DNA of 22,384 nt, taken from positions 1 to 22,384 of the forward strand of contig JAJXXM010000206.1 of the NCBI GenBank assembly GCA_021781095.1, in the 5' to 3' direction. This document shows, piece by piece, positions 4,843 through 13,196 of the stretch. The position numbers were made by a program, and so were the translations under genes. This stretch comes from a bacterium (GTDB taxonomy: Bacteria; Eremiobacterota; Eremiobacteria; Baltobacterales; Baltobacteraceae). The number at the start of each line of letters is the position of its first letter. Position 1 is the first letter of the stretch. The notes below the pieces were generated by a model that searched no databases, was not told the origin of the DNA, and saw only the letters and a list, made by a program, of their open reading frames with translations.

Positions 4843-7056
4843 TTAAATAACGGTTTTCGTTCCACTAAGCGTTGTTCGAACCGAACAATGGGGAACCGCG
4901 CCAGAGTAGGTTGTCGTGGCCGTTGTGCTAACGAGCCAAATCGTTCCAGAGCCGGTACGAGTGACCACCTCTTGGCCTGATTTTTGGGTGGTTATTTGTC
5001 CGGTCGATGGTGACGAGAGCATGAATTTATATGAGGTAGTGCTCGTCTGTCCTCCCGAGGTTCCAAAGCCGCAACCGCCGCTGCCGCTGGAGGTTCCCGG
5101 AGGAGCGGTACACGAGCCGCCGATAAAATCGCATGCCGCTATCGATACCTGAACGGGTACGCTTCCGCTTTCCGGTGCGGGAGAGGCTGACGCGGAGGTG
5201 ATCGATACCGTGCAACTGCCGGGATTTGATCCGGGGATCACCGGAATATCGACCTCCGCGCCGGACGCACTCATCGGATTTGGTTGCCCGAGTGATGCGA
5301 TATTGTTACATCCTGGTGCAGGCACACCTTGATACGTCGGCGTCGTCGTATTCGTGCTGCCGGGGACGTAGGCAACGATCGGCGCTTGCGCGGCGGGTGC
5401 GCCGTTTTGCATCACGCAGCCGGAGCCGTCAGACGAGAGGCTATACCCTTGCCCTGTAAGCAATGATTGCGCGGCTGGCGGCAGCTGCGCGAACGAAGCG
5501 GGCGTGTACGATGTCGGGAACGCGCTCATGCCACTTTGAATCGCGACGGCTTTGCAGCCCGTCGTCAATGCATCGGCGATTTCAGCACCAAAAAGTTTCG
5601 CGACCAGCGGCTCGTGCATTGGTAGCGCCGCCAAAGTCGAGCCCGAGGTCGCTTCCACGATGCCGCCTGCGGGCCAGGTGAAAAACACCGAGGCACCCGC
5701 CGCGACCTTGACGGTAAACGCGACCGCAGGCTCGCCGTACTGGTTGGTGAGCGAACCCGTGCAGGTGAGGGCGGTGGCCGGTGGGGTTCGATCGGCAATC
5801 AGAAAACTATGCATTGCGGTACCGCTCGGGCCGCTTCCCGCCGTGTTGTTGCCGCTCGCAGAAACCGTCAGCGCGTTCCCGCACGCACCCGAACTCCACG
5901 AAACCGCACTAAAGACGATCCCCGCCGGATCGTTATCGAACGTCTTGCTTGCGTCGATCGTCAACGCTTTGCCCTGCGTCAACTGCGGCGTCGTGGCGAG
6001 CGGTGGCGTCTGACTCGTCGCGCTATTACCGCCTTGCGAGAGCGTCAACCAGCCCATCACCTGCATCGTCACGACGAGCGGATTTCCCCACGGGTCGGTG
6101 TGCTGTGCGAAGGCATCGACGAGTGGCACAGTGCAGAGCCCCGCACCGACGGGGAGCACCGGAAAATGCGCCGGTGCATCGTCCATCGCACCCGGCGCGG
6201 TGCTCGTTGCGACCGGATACGCATACGGCGCGTTCGGCGGCGCCGGCGAACTCTGTGCGTCGGCAGCGCTCTGCGGCCCCGAATACGGCGGCGCACTCGG
6301 AAACGCCACCACTGCAGCGCCGCCGTCGACGCACGCAAACCCCCGCATCGCCCCGCCCGTCGCCGCGAACCAGCGTCGATAGCCGAACTCCGCAATCGAG
6401 AACCACTCCTCCGGCGCGCTCGGCCAGTGAAAGAGCAGCGCGCGCGGCGCGATCGTCGGCGGATTCGGCGTCATCGATGGCTGCGGCGCTGCGACCGTCG
6501 CGTTCGGCGCTGTCGGGCACGGAATCGCCCTCGTGACCATCGCTCCGTTTCGCGCGATCTGCAACACGATACCCACCGCACTCGGACAGGGCGGCTCGGC
6601 TGCGATCGGCGCGAGCTGCGGAGCGGAAGCCGCACCCGCGAGCACCGGGTGCGCGCTTCCGACGGCCGTGCCATCGCGACGAAAAAACAGCGCCAGAGGC
6701 GGCGCGCCGAGCTGCGCTTCCTGCAGTGAGGCATCCGTGACGAGCGGCAGCTCGCGCGCGAGCGTCGCCGCGCCCGCAGCGTTCGGGCGCCCGCGGTAGA
6801 GCACGATGCGAAAGCCCGGCATCGGCGCTCCGTGCGTGTCGTGTCGCGGAAGCACCAGCAGCGTCGCGCCGTTTCCCGATGCCCGCGCGAGCGAACGGGC
6901 GAGAGCGATCGCCGCATCGAGTTGCGCGGCGGCGTTCGCCGTCGCACCGGGTGCGCGCGCGAGCGTCGCGAGGCGGAACCCGGCGAGCAACAACAGCGAA
7001 ACGATGCCCAACGCCGCCATCGTTTCGAGCAGCGTAAAACCGCGTTGCGAATCCAT
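4843..7056 (-). CDS. Very long type IV prepilin-like (pseudopilin) protein
   Basis: The product starts with a class III prepilin signal: MDSQRG, cleavage before F7, then FTLLE with Glu at mature position 5 and a hydrophobic helix to about residue 35. I chose the ATG at 7056 because prepilin leaders are short; the GTG at 7089 is the longest alternative. Pilins and pseudopilins are cleaved by the prepilin peptidase and assembled in type IV pilus or type II secretion machines. Typical members have 130-300 residues; this one has 737. TDPWGNPLVV at about residues 320-330 resembles the DPWGNP motif near the C-terminus of GspG pseudopilins. After it come ~400 residues rich in Ser, Thr, Gly and Cys, probably an added surface or adhesin domain. 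No pilus genes are adjacent. It ends at a bidirectional terminator. Confidence 0.75.
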   Translation of the reverse strand: MDSQRGFTLLETMAALGIVSLLLLAGFRLATLARAPGATANAAAQLDAAIALARSLARASGNGATLLVLPRHDTHGAPMPGFRIVLYRGRPNAAGAATLARELPLVTDASLQEAQLGAPPLALFFRRDGTAVGSAHPVLAGAASAPQLAPIAAEPPCPSAVGIVLQIARNGAMVTRAIPCPTAPNATVAAPQPSMTPNPPTIAPRALLFHWPSAPEEWFSIAEFGYRRWFAATGGAMRGFACVDGGAAVVAFPSAPPYSGPQSAADAQSSPAPPNAPYAYPVATSTAPGAMDDAPAHFPVLPVGAGLCTVPLVDAFAQHTDPWGNPLVVTMQVMGWLTLSQGGNSATSQTPPLATTPQLTQGKALTIDASKTFDNDPAGIVFSAVSWSSGACGNALTVSASGNNTAGSGPSGTAMHSFLIADRTPPATALTCTGSLTNQYGEPAVAFTVKVAAGASVFFTWPAGGIVEATSGSTLAALPMHEPLVAKLFGAEIADALTTGCKAVAIQSGMSAFPTSYTPASFAQLPPAAQSLLTGQGYSLSSDGSGCVMQNGAPAAQAPIVAYVPGSTNTTTPTYQGVPAPGCNNIASLGQPNPMSASGAEVDIPVIPGSNPGSCTVSITSASASPAPESGSVPVQVSIAACDFIGGSCTAPPGTSSGSGGCGFGTSGGQTSTTSYKFMLSSPSTGQITTQKSGQEVVTRTGSGTIWLVSTTATTTYSGAVPHCSVRTTLSGTKTVI

Positions 7057-7160
7057 GCCCGGGGCTGTTCCCCAGTCGACCGCGCCCACGACACGGCGGT
7101 TTTGCTGCGATGCGCGCCGCTCTCCCGGAACCGCAGCCTCCGGCGGCGAATCTCGGCGCC

Positions 7161-8237
7161 ATGTGGCTCGACCTCCTCGCCGCCCTCGGTGGTGTCGTCC
7201 TCGTTGCGCTCTCGCTCCGTGATATTTTTCTCGCGGTTATTCCGCGCGCATCGAACCGCACGTGGCGCGCGAGCGGAACGCTCTCGCGCGTCGGTTGGCC
7301 GCTCTGGAAGCGCGTCGCTGCGAACTTCAACGAACACGGACGTCGCGACGAATTCCTCTCGCTCTTCGCGCCCTTCAATCTTTTCGTGCAGATTGGGATC
7401 TGGATCACGCTCCTCATCCTCGGCTTCGGCGGCATCTTTTACGCCTTGCGCGACCATCTGCACCCGCATCCCAACGGGCCGGGTTCGATCTATTTCGCCG
7501 GCGTCACGTTGCTGACGATCGGCTTCGGCGACATCGTTCCGGGAAACGGCATCACCCGTTTGGTCGCGCTCATGACGGGGGCGACCGGCGTCACCATCAT
7601 CGCCGTCCTCGCCTCCTTTCTCCTGACGATGCTCGCGGCGTTCAATCGACGCGAGGAGTTCGTCGTGCGTTTGAGCGCGCGCGCGGGGGCACCGCCGAGC
7701 GGGATCGGTTTGCTGATGTTTTGCGCGGAGACCAAATCGCCGCAAGAGCTTTCGACGTTTTTGCGGGAGGCGGAATCGTGGTGCGTCAGCACCCTCGACC
7801 AAACCCTCGCCTATCCGCAGATCGCACTCTTCCGCTCCGCACACGACAACCACTCATGGATGAGCTCGCTCGGCGCCGTGCTCGATGCGGCCGCGATCGC
7901 GGTGACCACCGTCGACGCGCCCTACGCACAAGCCGAGGCACGCGCGCTCCTAGGATCGGCACGCCACCTCCTCAGCGATCTGGCAAATTACTACTTGCTG
8001 CCGCACGCGCCGGGAGAGCGCATCGACGAAACGCAGTTCGGGCTCGCCTGCGATCGACTCGAATCGGGGGGTTACACCGTGCGCGATCGGCACGAAGCGT
8101 ACGCTGCGTTTTCGCGCATGCGTCATTTTTATAGCGGTCACCTCGAGCAGATGGCGCGCTGGCTCGCCTCGGACGTTACGGTGTGGCTTGCGGAGCAATC
8201 GGCGAACGACCTCGCACATCCGATGCACGTTCGCTAA
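7161..8237 (+). CDS. Potassium channel family protein
   Basis: A 358-residue ion channel. The selectivity filter is plain: TLLTIGFGDIVP, with TIGFGD at about residues 119-124, preceded by a pore helix and followed by a long hydrophobic inner helix (about 133-161). Two more hydrophobic segments lie at about 3-28 and 71-96. The ~190-residue cytoplasmic C-terminal part has no RCK/TrkA nucleotide-binding motif that I can see, so gating is unknown. I chose the ATG at 7161 (MWLDLLAALGG) because it begins right at the first membrane helix; an ATG at 7110 would add 17 Pro/Ala-rich residues. Neither has a clear ribosome binding site. The gene is divergent from the prepilin gene, and its last 62 bases overlap the convergent hflX. 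Confidence 0.88.
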   Translation: MWLDLLAALGGVVLVALSLRDIFLAVIPRASNRTWRASGTLSRVGWPLWKRVAANFNEHGRRDEFLSLFAPFNLFVQIGIWITLLILGFGGIFYALRDHLHPHPNGPGSIYFAGVTLLTIGFGDIVPGNGITRLVALMTGATGVTIIAVLASFLLTMLAAFNRREEFVVRLSARAGAPPSGIGLLMFCAETKSPQELSTFLREAESWCVSTLDQTLAYPQIALFRSAHDNHSWMSSLGAVLDAAAIAVTTVDAPYAQAEARALLGSARHLLSDLANYYLLPHAPGERIDETQFGLACDRLESGGYTVRDRHEAYAAFSRMRHFYSGHLEQMARWLASDVTVWLAEQSANDLAHPMHVR

Positions 8238-9297
8238 GCGCCGCCCGCAGCGCATCGATCCCCTCGCCGGTGCGCGCGCTGAGAACGAACGCATCGGCGG
8301 TGATGCCGACGTCATCGCGCGCGGCGTCGCCTTTGTTAAACACCACCAGTCGCGGAGTCTCGTCGAGATGGAGATCGTGAAGGATCGCTTCGACGGCGGC
8401 GCGCTGTCGCGGCGTATCCGGATTCGAAGCATCGAGCACTTCCACCAACACGTCGGCTTCGTCGAGCTCCTCGAGCGTCGCACGAAACGCTTCGACGAGC
8501 TCGCTGGGAAGATCGGTGATGAAACCAACCGTATCGCTGATACGCGCGAAGAGTCCCGGTCCGAGGTAGACGCGGCGCGTGGTCGGATCGAGCGTGGCGA
8601 AAGGTTGATCGGCAACGAAGATATCGCTACGCGCCATCGCATTGAGTAACGAGGATTTGCCGACGTTGGTGTAGCCCACAAGCGCGACGCGAAGTTCGCT
8701 TCCGGGCTCGCGACGGCGCGTCGCCCGCCCGCGGCGGACCTCGCCCATGCGCTTCTCCAGCAAGAGAATGCGCGCAGCGATGCGGCGGCGGTCCACCTCC
8801 AACTTCGTTTCGCCGGGGCCGCGGGTTCCAACCCCGCCGCCCAGACGCGAGAGATCGGCGCCGCCGCCGGCGAGCTTCGTCGAGCGATACCGTAATTGCG
8901 CCAGCTCCACTTGGAGTTTCCCTTCATGCGAACGCGCGCGTTGCGCGAACACGTCGAGAATCAGCATGGTGCGGTCGACGATCGGCAGCGAGAGGGCCTT
9001 CTCGATGTTCTTGCGCTGTCGCGGACGAAGCTCGTTGAATACCAGCAGCAGGTTGCAATCCAGCGCGGCGGCCCGCCCCGGCAGTTCCGCGAGCAAGCCC
9101 GAACCGATCAGCGTCGCCGGATCCGGCGCGTCGCGCTTTTGCACGACGCGCTCGCAGATGGTGACGCCGACCGCACGCGCGAGCGCCTCAAATTCGGCCA
9201 ACTCCGGTTCGAGCGGGCGCCGCGGGTCGCGAAGATCGACGGCTACGACGAGTGCGCGCTGCGGTTTGCTATCGGTTGCAGTCGTTGAATGAGCCAC
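8176..9297 (-). CDS. hflX: GTPase HflX (ribosome-splitting/rescue)
   Basis: HflX binds the 50S subunit and splits stalled or hibernating ribosomes, especially under heat stress. The 373-residue product has the N-terminal HflX domain, the glycine-rich linker GGGADLSRLGGGVGTRGPGE (about 144-163) and all G motifs: GYTNVGKSS (208-216), FATLDPT (G2, 233-239), DTVGF (255-259), NKGD (321-324) and SARTG (340-344). The start is a GTG with AAGGA five to six bases upstream, lying inside the last 18 codons of the BtuF-like gene, so the two are likely translationally coupled although unrelated in function. Its 3' end overlaps the convergent K+ channel gene by 62 bases. Length is slightly short for the family but the domains are complete. 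Confidence 0.95.
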   Translation of the reverse strand: MAHSTTATDSKPQRALVVAVDLRDPRRPLEPELAEFEALARAVGVTICERVVQKRDAPDPATLIGSGLLAELPGRAAALDCNLLLVFNELRPRQRKNIEKALSLPIVDRTMLILDVFAQRARSHEGKLQVELAQLRYRSTKLAGGGADLSRLGGGVGTRGPGETKLEVDRRRIAARILLLEKRMGEVRRGRATRRREPGSELRVALVGYTNVGKSSLLNAMARSDIFVADQPFATLDPTTRRVYLGPGLFARISDTVGFITDLPSELVEAFRATLEELDEADVLVEVLDASNPDTPRQRAAVEAILHDLHLDETPRLVVFNKGDAARDDVGITADAFVLSARTGEGIDALRAALSERASDVRGRSPIAPQATP

Positions 9298-10064
9298 CGG
9301 AGTCCTTCAATAAAACGCGGGCTGGGATGAACGAGCATATCGTCGTTCGGAGGAATGAGAATTCGCTCGCGCCGTACGGCGCGTAAGTCCCTCCACGGCG
9401 CTTTCGTCAGCACCGTTTCGATCTCGCTATCGCGCGTCGCGACGATCGCATCGGGGCGAAGGGCGAGCAATCGCTCCGGGCTATACAGCGCGTAGGGTTG
9501 CGGGAGTCGGGTTACCGCGGGGCGGCCGCCGGCGAGTTCGATCATTCGCGCGATATAACTCTGCGGCCCCACCGTCCAGATCGGCTCGACGCTCAACGCG
9601 ACGAAGACGCGAGGATGCGTGCGAAACGAACGCGTGCGCGCGTGAAGCTCCGCGACTTCCGCTTTCAGGCGTTCCGAGAGCCGGGCGGCGCGCTGCTCGA
9701 CGCCCGCGGCCGCGCCGATGCGCGCGATGTCGAGGTAGATATCCTCGTACCGTTCATCGGGAAGCAAAATCACCCGCACTCCGAGCGCGCGTAACGGGGC
9801 GACGAGTTGCGCCTCGGAAGGCAAGCCGAAAACCAGATCGGCGTGCAACGCAACGATGCGTTCGTTATCGACGCTCCGAACGTCGCCGACCCGCGGCAAG
9901 CCTTTCGCGCACGGAATATCGCGCGAGTACGCCGAGACCGCGACGAGTTCGCGTTGAAGGCCGAGCGCGCAGATATCTTCGGTCAGCGATGGGAGCAGCG
10001 AAACGATCCGGTGCGGCGCGAGCAAGCTCGCGACGATCGTCGCCGCGCGGAGGGCGTGAAACAC
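9243..10064 (-). CDS. btuF: Periplasmic cobalamin-binding protein, BtuF-like
   Basis: A class III periplasmic binding protein (FecB/BtuF fold) that would deliver cobalamin to the BtuCD transporter. Family features are PHRIVSLLPSLTEDICALGL near the N-terminus, RVGDVRSVDNERIVALHADLVF, VFVALSVEPIWTVGPQSYIARMIELAGG and the C-terminal ILIPPNDDMLVHPSPRFIEGL. The frame is open to 10196, but the region beyond about 10090 is the opposite-strand riboswitch and is not protein-like. I chose the GTG at 10064, with GAAGG nine bases upstream, giving 273 residues and a short weak signal sequence (MFHALRAATIVASLLA). The real start could differ by a few codons. It is divergent from the btuB-like operon, and hflX starts within its last 18 codons. 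Confidence 0.85.
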   Translation of the reverse strand: MFHALRAATIVASLLAPHRIVSLLPSLTEDICALGLQRELVAVSAYSRDIPCAKGLPRVGDVRSVDNERIVALHADLVFGLPSEAQLVAPLRALGVRVILLPDERYEDIYLDIARIGAAAGVEQRAARLSERLKAEVAELHARTRSFRTHPRVFVALSVEPIWTVGPQSYIARMIELAGGRPAVTRLPQPYALYSPERLLALRPDAIVATRDSEIETVLTKAPWRDLRAVRRERILIPPNDDMLVHPSPRFIEGLRWLIQRLQPIANRSAHSS

Positions 10065-10089
10065 AACGAGCGACCTTCGCAGTACCAGG

Positions 10090-10262
10090 AACCCTCGCCT
10101 GCGTGGTCCAATGAGCCCGGTCACGCCCGGGCGCGGGAAGCCGGTGGGAATCCGGCACGGTCGCGCCACTGTTAGCGGGGAGCCGCCATTCGTCACTATC
10201 GCCTCGGCGACGGGAAGACGAACGGCATAAGGTGAGGAGCCGCAGAGTCAGGATACCGGTCC
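10090..10262 (+). ncRNA. Cobalamin (adenosylcobalamin-type) riboswitch
   Basis: The conserved core is readable in order: GGGAAGCCGGTGGGAATCCGGC with the P5-type GCCGG/CCGGC hairpin (10139-10155), the B12-box region GCGCCACTGT (10163-10172), variable helices, and the closing GTCAGGATACC (10247-10257) whose ACC can pair with GGT near 10104. It precedes the TonB receptor gene by about 40 bases and would repress it when B12 is abundant, probably by masking its ribosome binding site. The 5' limit is approximate. Confidence 0.93.
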
Positions 10263-10304
10263 CGGAGCGTTTTGCATCACCACCTCGCGTTGAAAGGACC
10301 GGGT

Positions 10305-12206
10305 ATGCACGCTTCTTTTCGTGCTGTTTCGCGCGCCACGCTGTGCGCGCTTCTTCTCTCATCTTCCGCTGCCGTCGCTCGAGCGGCCACTCCAACCCCC
10401 AAACCCACGGCAACGCCGTTGCGCACGATCGTGCGCGTCGTTACCGCCGATCGTTCGAACGAACCTCGTACGGATGCCGTTCGCACGACCTACGTCCTCA
10501 CCCGCGCGCAGATTGCGAAGCACGGATGGACGAGCGTCGCGCAGGCGCTCTCGTCGATCCCAGGCGTTTTCGTAACGCGCTACGGCCCCGGCGCCGTGGC
10601 TTCCATCTCGATGCGCGGTGCGACCGCCGATGAAACGCTGGTCCTGCTCGACGGCACGCCGCTACGCGGCATGCAATTGGGAGCGCCCGATCTTTCGACC
10701 GTCTCGACCTCGGGCGTCGAACGCATCGAAGTCGTCGAAGGCGGCGGCTCGACGCTCTTCGGCTCGGGCGCGATCGGCGGCGTCATCAACATCATCACCG
10801 CGCCGCGTCGACACACCCGCGTGGACCTTCGCTCCGGTTCCTTCGGAACCAACGATCTCCGCATCGATCTGCCGTTCCTGAGCTTCGAACGGTACGTCGC
10901 GGCGAATGCCTACGCCCTTCCCGACGGGACGACGCGCGCCAACGCCGATGTCGAACGCTCGACGTTCCGCAGCGATTTCACGCACCGATTCGGCGCCGTC
11001 GGCGCCCGCTTCGATCTCGGCATTACCTCGCAACATCTCGGCGTGCCGGGAAATTACGGCAACTATACTCCGACCTCGCGACAAGATACCGTCGATAGCT
11101 ACCTCCACGGCCGCTTCGTCTATCGACGCGCGCAGAGCGAGAGCATCGCACAGATCGCCGGCTCCACCGACGCGCTCGCCTATACGTCGTGCATCGGGGC
11201 GGGCTGCCAAACGGTCTCGCGATATGCCGCAACGAGCTTCAACCTTCGCAATATCGTGCACGGAGCACGCGCCGAACTGCTCTACGGCATCGACCTTTCG
11301 CGCGGCACCTCGCTGATCGACAATTCGCCGACCGGCGTCGCCGCACCGAGCGTTTCGCAGAGCGCGCTCTACGCCCAAGAGCACTGGTTCTCGGGCAAGA
11401 GCAACTCGTTCTACGTCGGACTTCGCGGAGAGCGCGACGGCAGCGCGGGAAATTCGCTCTCTCCGTCGATCGGCGGACGCTTCGCTCTCGGCGGCGATAC
11501 GACGTTGCGTGCGAATCTCGCAACCGCGTTTCGAGCACCGACTATCTTCGAGCTCTACTATCCTTGCCCGGCCGCCTTTCCGTGCTCGAATCCGAATCTT
11601 CAACCGGAGCGCGCACGGGTTGCCGACCTGACTCTTTCGAACGACCGCGTGTTGGGCGGAACGGCCCTCACGTTCTTCGACACGCGTGCGACGAACCTGA
11701 TCGTCTTCGCACCACCACTCTTCATTCCCGAAAACGTCGATCGGGCGTCGCTCCAGGGCCTCACCTTCACGGCGAAGACGCGTCGTCTCCACGGAATCGG
11801 CGTTCGCGCATCGATCACCGATCTCTACCGCGCGCTCGATCTGACGACGAACTCCCGCATCTACGGGCGCGGGCCGGTGCTCGCATCGCGTATCACGCTC
11901 GATTACCTCTCCGCACATCCGTTCGCACCGGGCCTGCACGGATGGGGAATCACCGCGAGCACCGCCGGGCTTCGGAACGATCCCGCGAACGAAATCTACT
12001 ACGACGCGAATGGGAATCCGCAGCCCAATCCCCCCTTCGCCCAGGCGATCGGCTATACGAATCTCTCGGCGTACGTGCAGTTCCGGATCGCTCGCCACGC
12101 CACGATCACCCTGCGCGGTGAGAACCTCGGCAACGAACGGTACGCGCAAATCTCGGGATATCCGATGCCGGGCCGCAGTTTCTCCGTCGAATTCTCGACT
12201 CGGTAG
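10305..12206 (+). CDS. btuB: TonB-dependent outer membrane receptor, BtuB-like
   Basis: An outer membrane beta-barrel that imports cobalamin using TonB energy. The ATG at 10305 has AAAGGA six bases upstream and starts a signal peptide (residues 1-28, VARA cleavage site). A Thr/Pro linker follows, then a possible TonB box in TIVRVVTAD. The plug domain runs from about residue 58 to 165 with ALSSIPGVFVTRYGPG, SISMRGATADETLVLLDGTP and GSGAIGGVINIITA. The barrel fills the rest, including ATAFRAPTIFELYYP and NPNLQPERARVADL, and ends with LRGENLGNERYAQISGYPMP and SFSVEFSTR. At 633 residues it is a normal size for BtuB. The substrate follows from the cobalamin riboswitch directly upstream and the btuCD-like genes directly downstream. 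Confidence 0.92.
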   Translation: MHASFRAVSRATLCALLLSSSAAVARAATPTPKPTATPLRTIVRVVTADRSNEPRTDAVRTTYVLTRAQIAKHGWTSVAQALSSIPGVFVTRYGPGAVASISMRGATADETLVLLDGTPLRGMQLGAPDLSTVSTSGVERIEVVEGGGSTLFGSGAIGGVINIITAPRRHTRVDLRSGSFGTNDLRIDLPFLSFERYVAANAYALPDGTTRANADVERSTFRSDFTHRFGAVGARFDLGITSQHLGVPGNYGNYTPTSRQDTVDSYLHGRFVYRRAQSESIAQIAGSTDALAYTSCIGAGCQTVSRYAATSFNLRNIVHGARAELLYGIDLSRGTSLIDNSPTGVAAPSVSQSALYAQEHWFSGKSNSFYVGLRGERDGSAGNSLSPSIGGRFALGGDTTLRANLATAFRAPTIFELYYPCPAAFPCSNPNLQPERARVADLTLSNDRVLGGTALTFFDTRATNLIVFAPPLFIPENVDRASLQGLTFTAKTRRLHGIGVRASITDLYRALDLTTNSRIYGRGPVLASRITLDYLSAHPFAPGLHGWGITASTAGLRNDPANEIYYDANGNPQPNPPFAQAIGYTNLSAYVQFRIARHATITLRGENLGNERYAQISGYPMPGRSFSVEFSTR

Positions 12207-12215
12207 CGGCCTACC

Positions 12216-13196
12216 GTGATCCTCCGACGGCTTCTCCCACCACTCGCCGCGATTCTCGCAGCGGGCGCGGGGCTGGCCGTCGGAGGGGACGCGCTTCCAC
12301 TCGCTCAGATCGTTCACGCACTCGCCCATCCGCACGCACGCGATATCGCGCACACCATCGTCTGGCAACTTCGTATGCCGCGCGTCCTTTGTGCGGCACT
12401 CGTCGGCGCGGCGCTCGCACTCGCGGGCGCACAGCTTCAGGGAATGCTGCGCAACCCGCTCGTCGACCCCTACCTCATCGGCACGAGCGCCGGGGCCGCA
12501 GCGGCGATCGCCGCCGCGCTGGCGTTCGGCGTCGCGCTCTCCGTACTCCCCGCACTCGGTTTCGCCGGCGGCCTCGCCGCCTCGCTGCTCGTCGCCGCGC
12601 TCGCCCGTCGCGGCGGCGGAATCGATGCAACGCGACTCATTCTCGCCGGCGTCGCCGTTTCGGCACTGCTCGCCGCATCGGTCGCACTGCTGGGCGTTCT
12701 CGCACGCAGCATGTCGTTTCAACTCACGCTCCAAGCGTGGCTCGTCGGCAGCCTCGCCGGACGCGGCTGGAACGATCTGCGCTTCGCGCTGCCCTACGCC
12801 ATCGTCGGCGCGCTCGTCGCGCTCGCAAATATTCGTTCGCTCGACGCGCTACGCATCGGCGATCTTCGAGCGCGCGGTATCGGTCTCGACATCGAGCGCG
12901 CGCAATGGTCGATTCTCGGGTCGGCGACGCTGCTCACCGCCGCGGCCGTCTCGTTAGCGGGAATGGTTGGATTTGTCGGGCTGATCGTGCCGCATCTCGC
13001 GCGCCGCATCGTCGGCAGCGACGCGCGGGCGCTTTTGCCCGCAAGCGCATTTCTCGGCGCCGCGATGGCGATCGCGGCCGATGCGATCGCACGCGCGGTC
13101 ATCGCGCCGCGCGAACTTCCCTTAGGGATCGTGCTGGCCTTCGCGGGAATCCCCATCTTCATCATCATCTATCTCCGGCGGGAGCACCGCCGATGA
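12216..13196 (+). CDS. btuC: FecCD-family ABC permease, BtuC-like
   Basis: Inner membrane permease of a vitamin B12 importer; two copies form the channel. The 326-residue sequence is almost entirely hydrophobic with about ten membrane helices. Family motifs are WQLRMPRVLCAALVGAALAL, LAGAQLQGMLRNPLVDPYLIG, the TSAGAAAA turn, ARGIGLDIERAQW before the coupling helix, and GMVGFVGLIVPHLARRIVG. It begins with a GTG nine bases after the receptor stop; there is no strong ribosome binding site, so coupling to the receptor is likely. It ends in an ATGA overlap with the ATPase gene. FecCD permeases also carry siderophores and heme; the riboswitch makes B12 the best guess. Confidence 0.92.
   Translation: MILRRLLPPLAAILAAGAGLAVGGDALPLAQIVHALAHPHARDIAHTIVWQLRMPRVLCAALVGAALALAGAQLQGMLRNPLVDPYLIGTSAGAAAAIAAALAFGVALSVLPALGFAGGLAASLLVAALARRGGGIDATRLILAGVAVSALLAASVALLGVLARSMSFQLTLQAWLVGSLAGRGWNDLRFALPYAIVGALVALANIRSLDALRIGDLRARGIGLDIERAQWSILGSATLLTAAAVSLAGMVGFVGLIVPHLARRIVGSDARALLPASAFLGAAMAIAADAIARAVIAPRELPLGIVLAFAGIPIFIIIYLRREHRR

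Noticed and set aside
5809..6729. 306-codon plus-strand open frame
   Set aside because: Arg-rich shadow within the prepilin gene, a usual effect of high GC content.
6471..7853. 460-codon minus-strand open frame spanning the prepilin/channel divergence
   Set aside because: Composed of Arg/Glu-rich antisense sequence over the K+ channel and another frame of the prepilin; no motif.
10065..10196. N-terminal extension of the BtuF-like protein
   Set aside because: It reads through the opposite-strand riboswitch and is not signal-peptide-like.
10662..12734. 690-codon minus-strand open frame
   Set aside because: Antisense to the TonB receptor and permease, low-complexity Arg/Glu/Ala content, no recognisable domain.
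12389..13192. N-terminal extension of the BtuD-like ATPase
   Set aside because: It is a third frame within the permease gene; the ATGA start at 13193 begins directly with ABC ATPase sequence.
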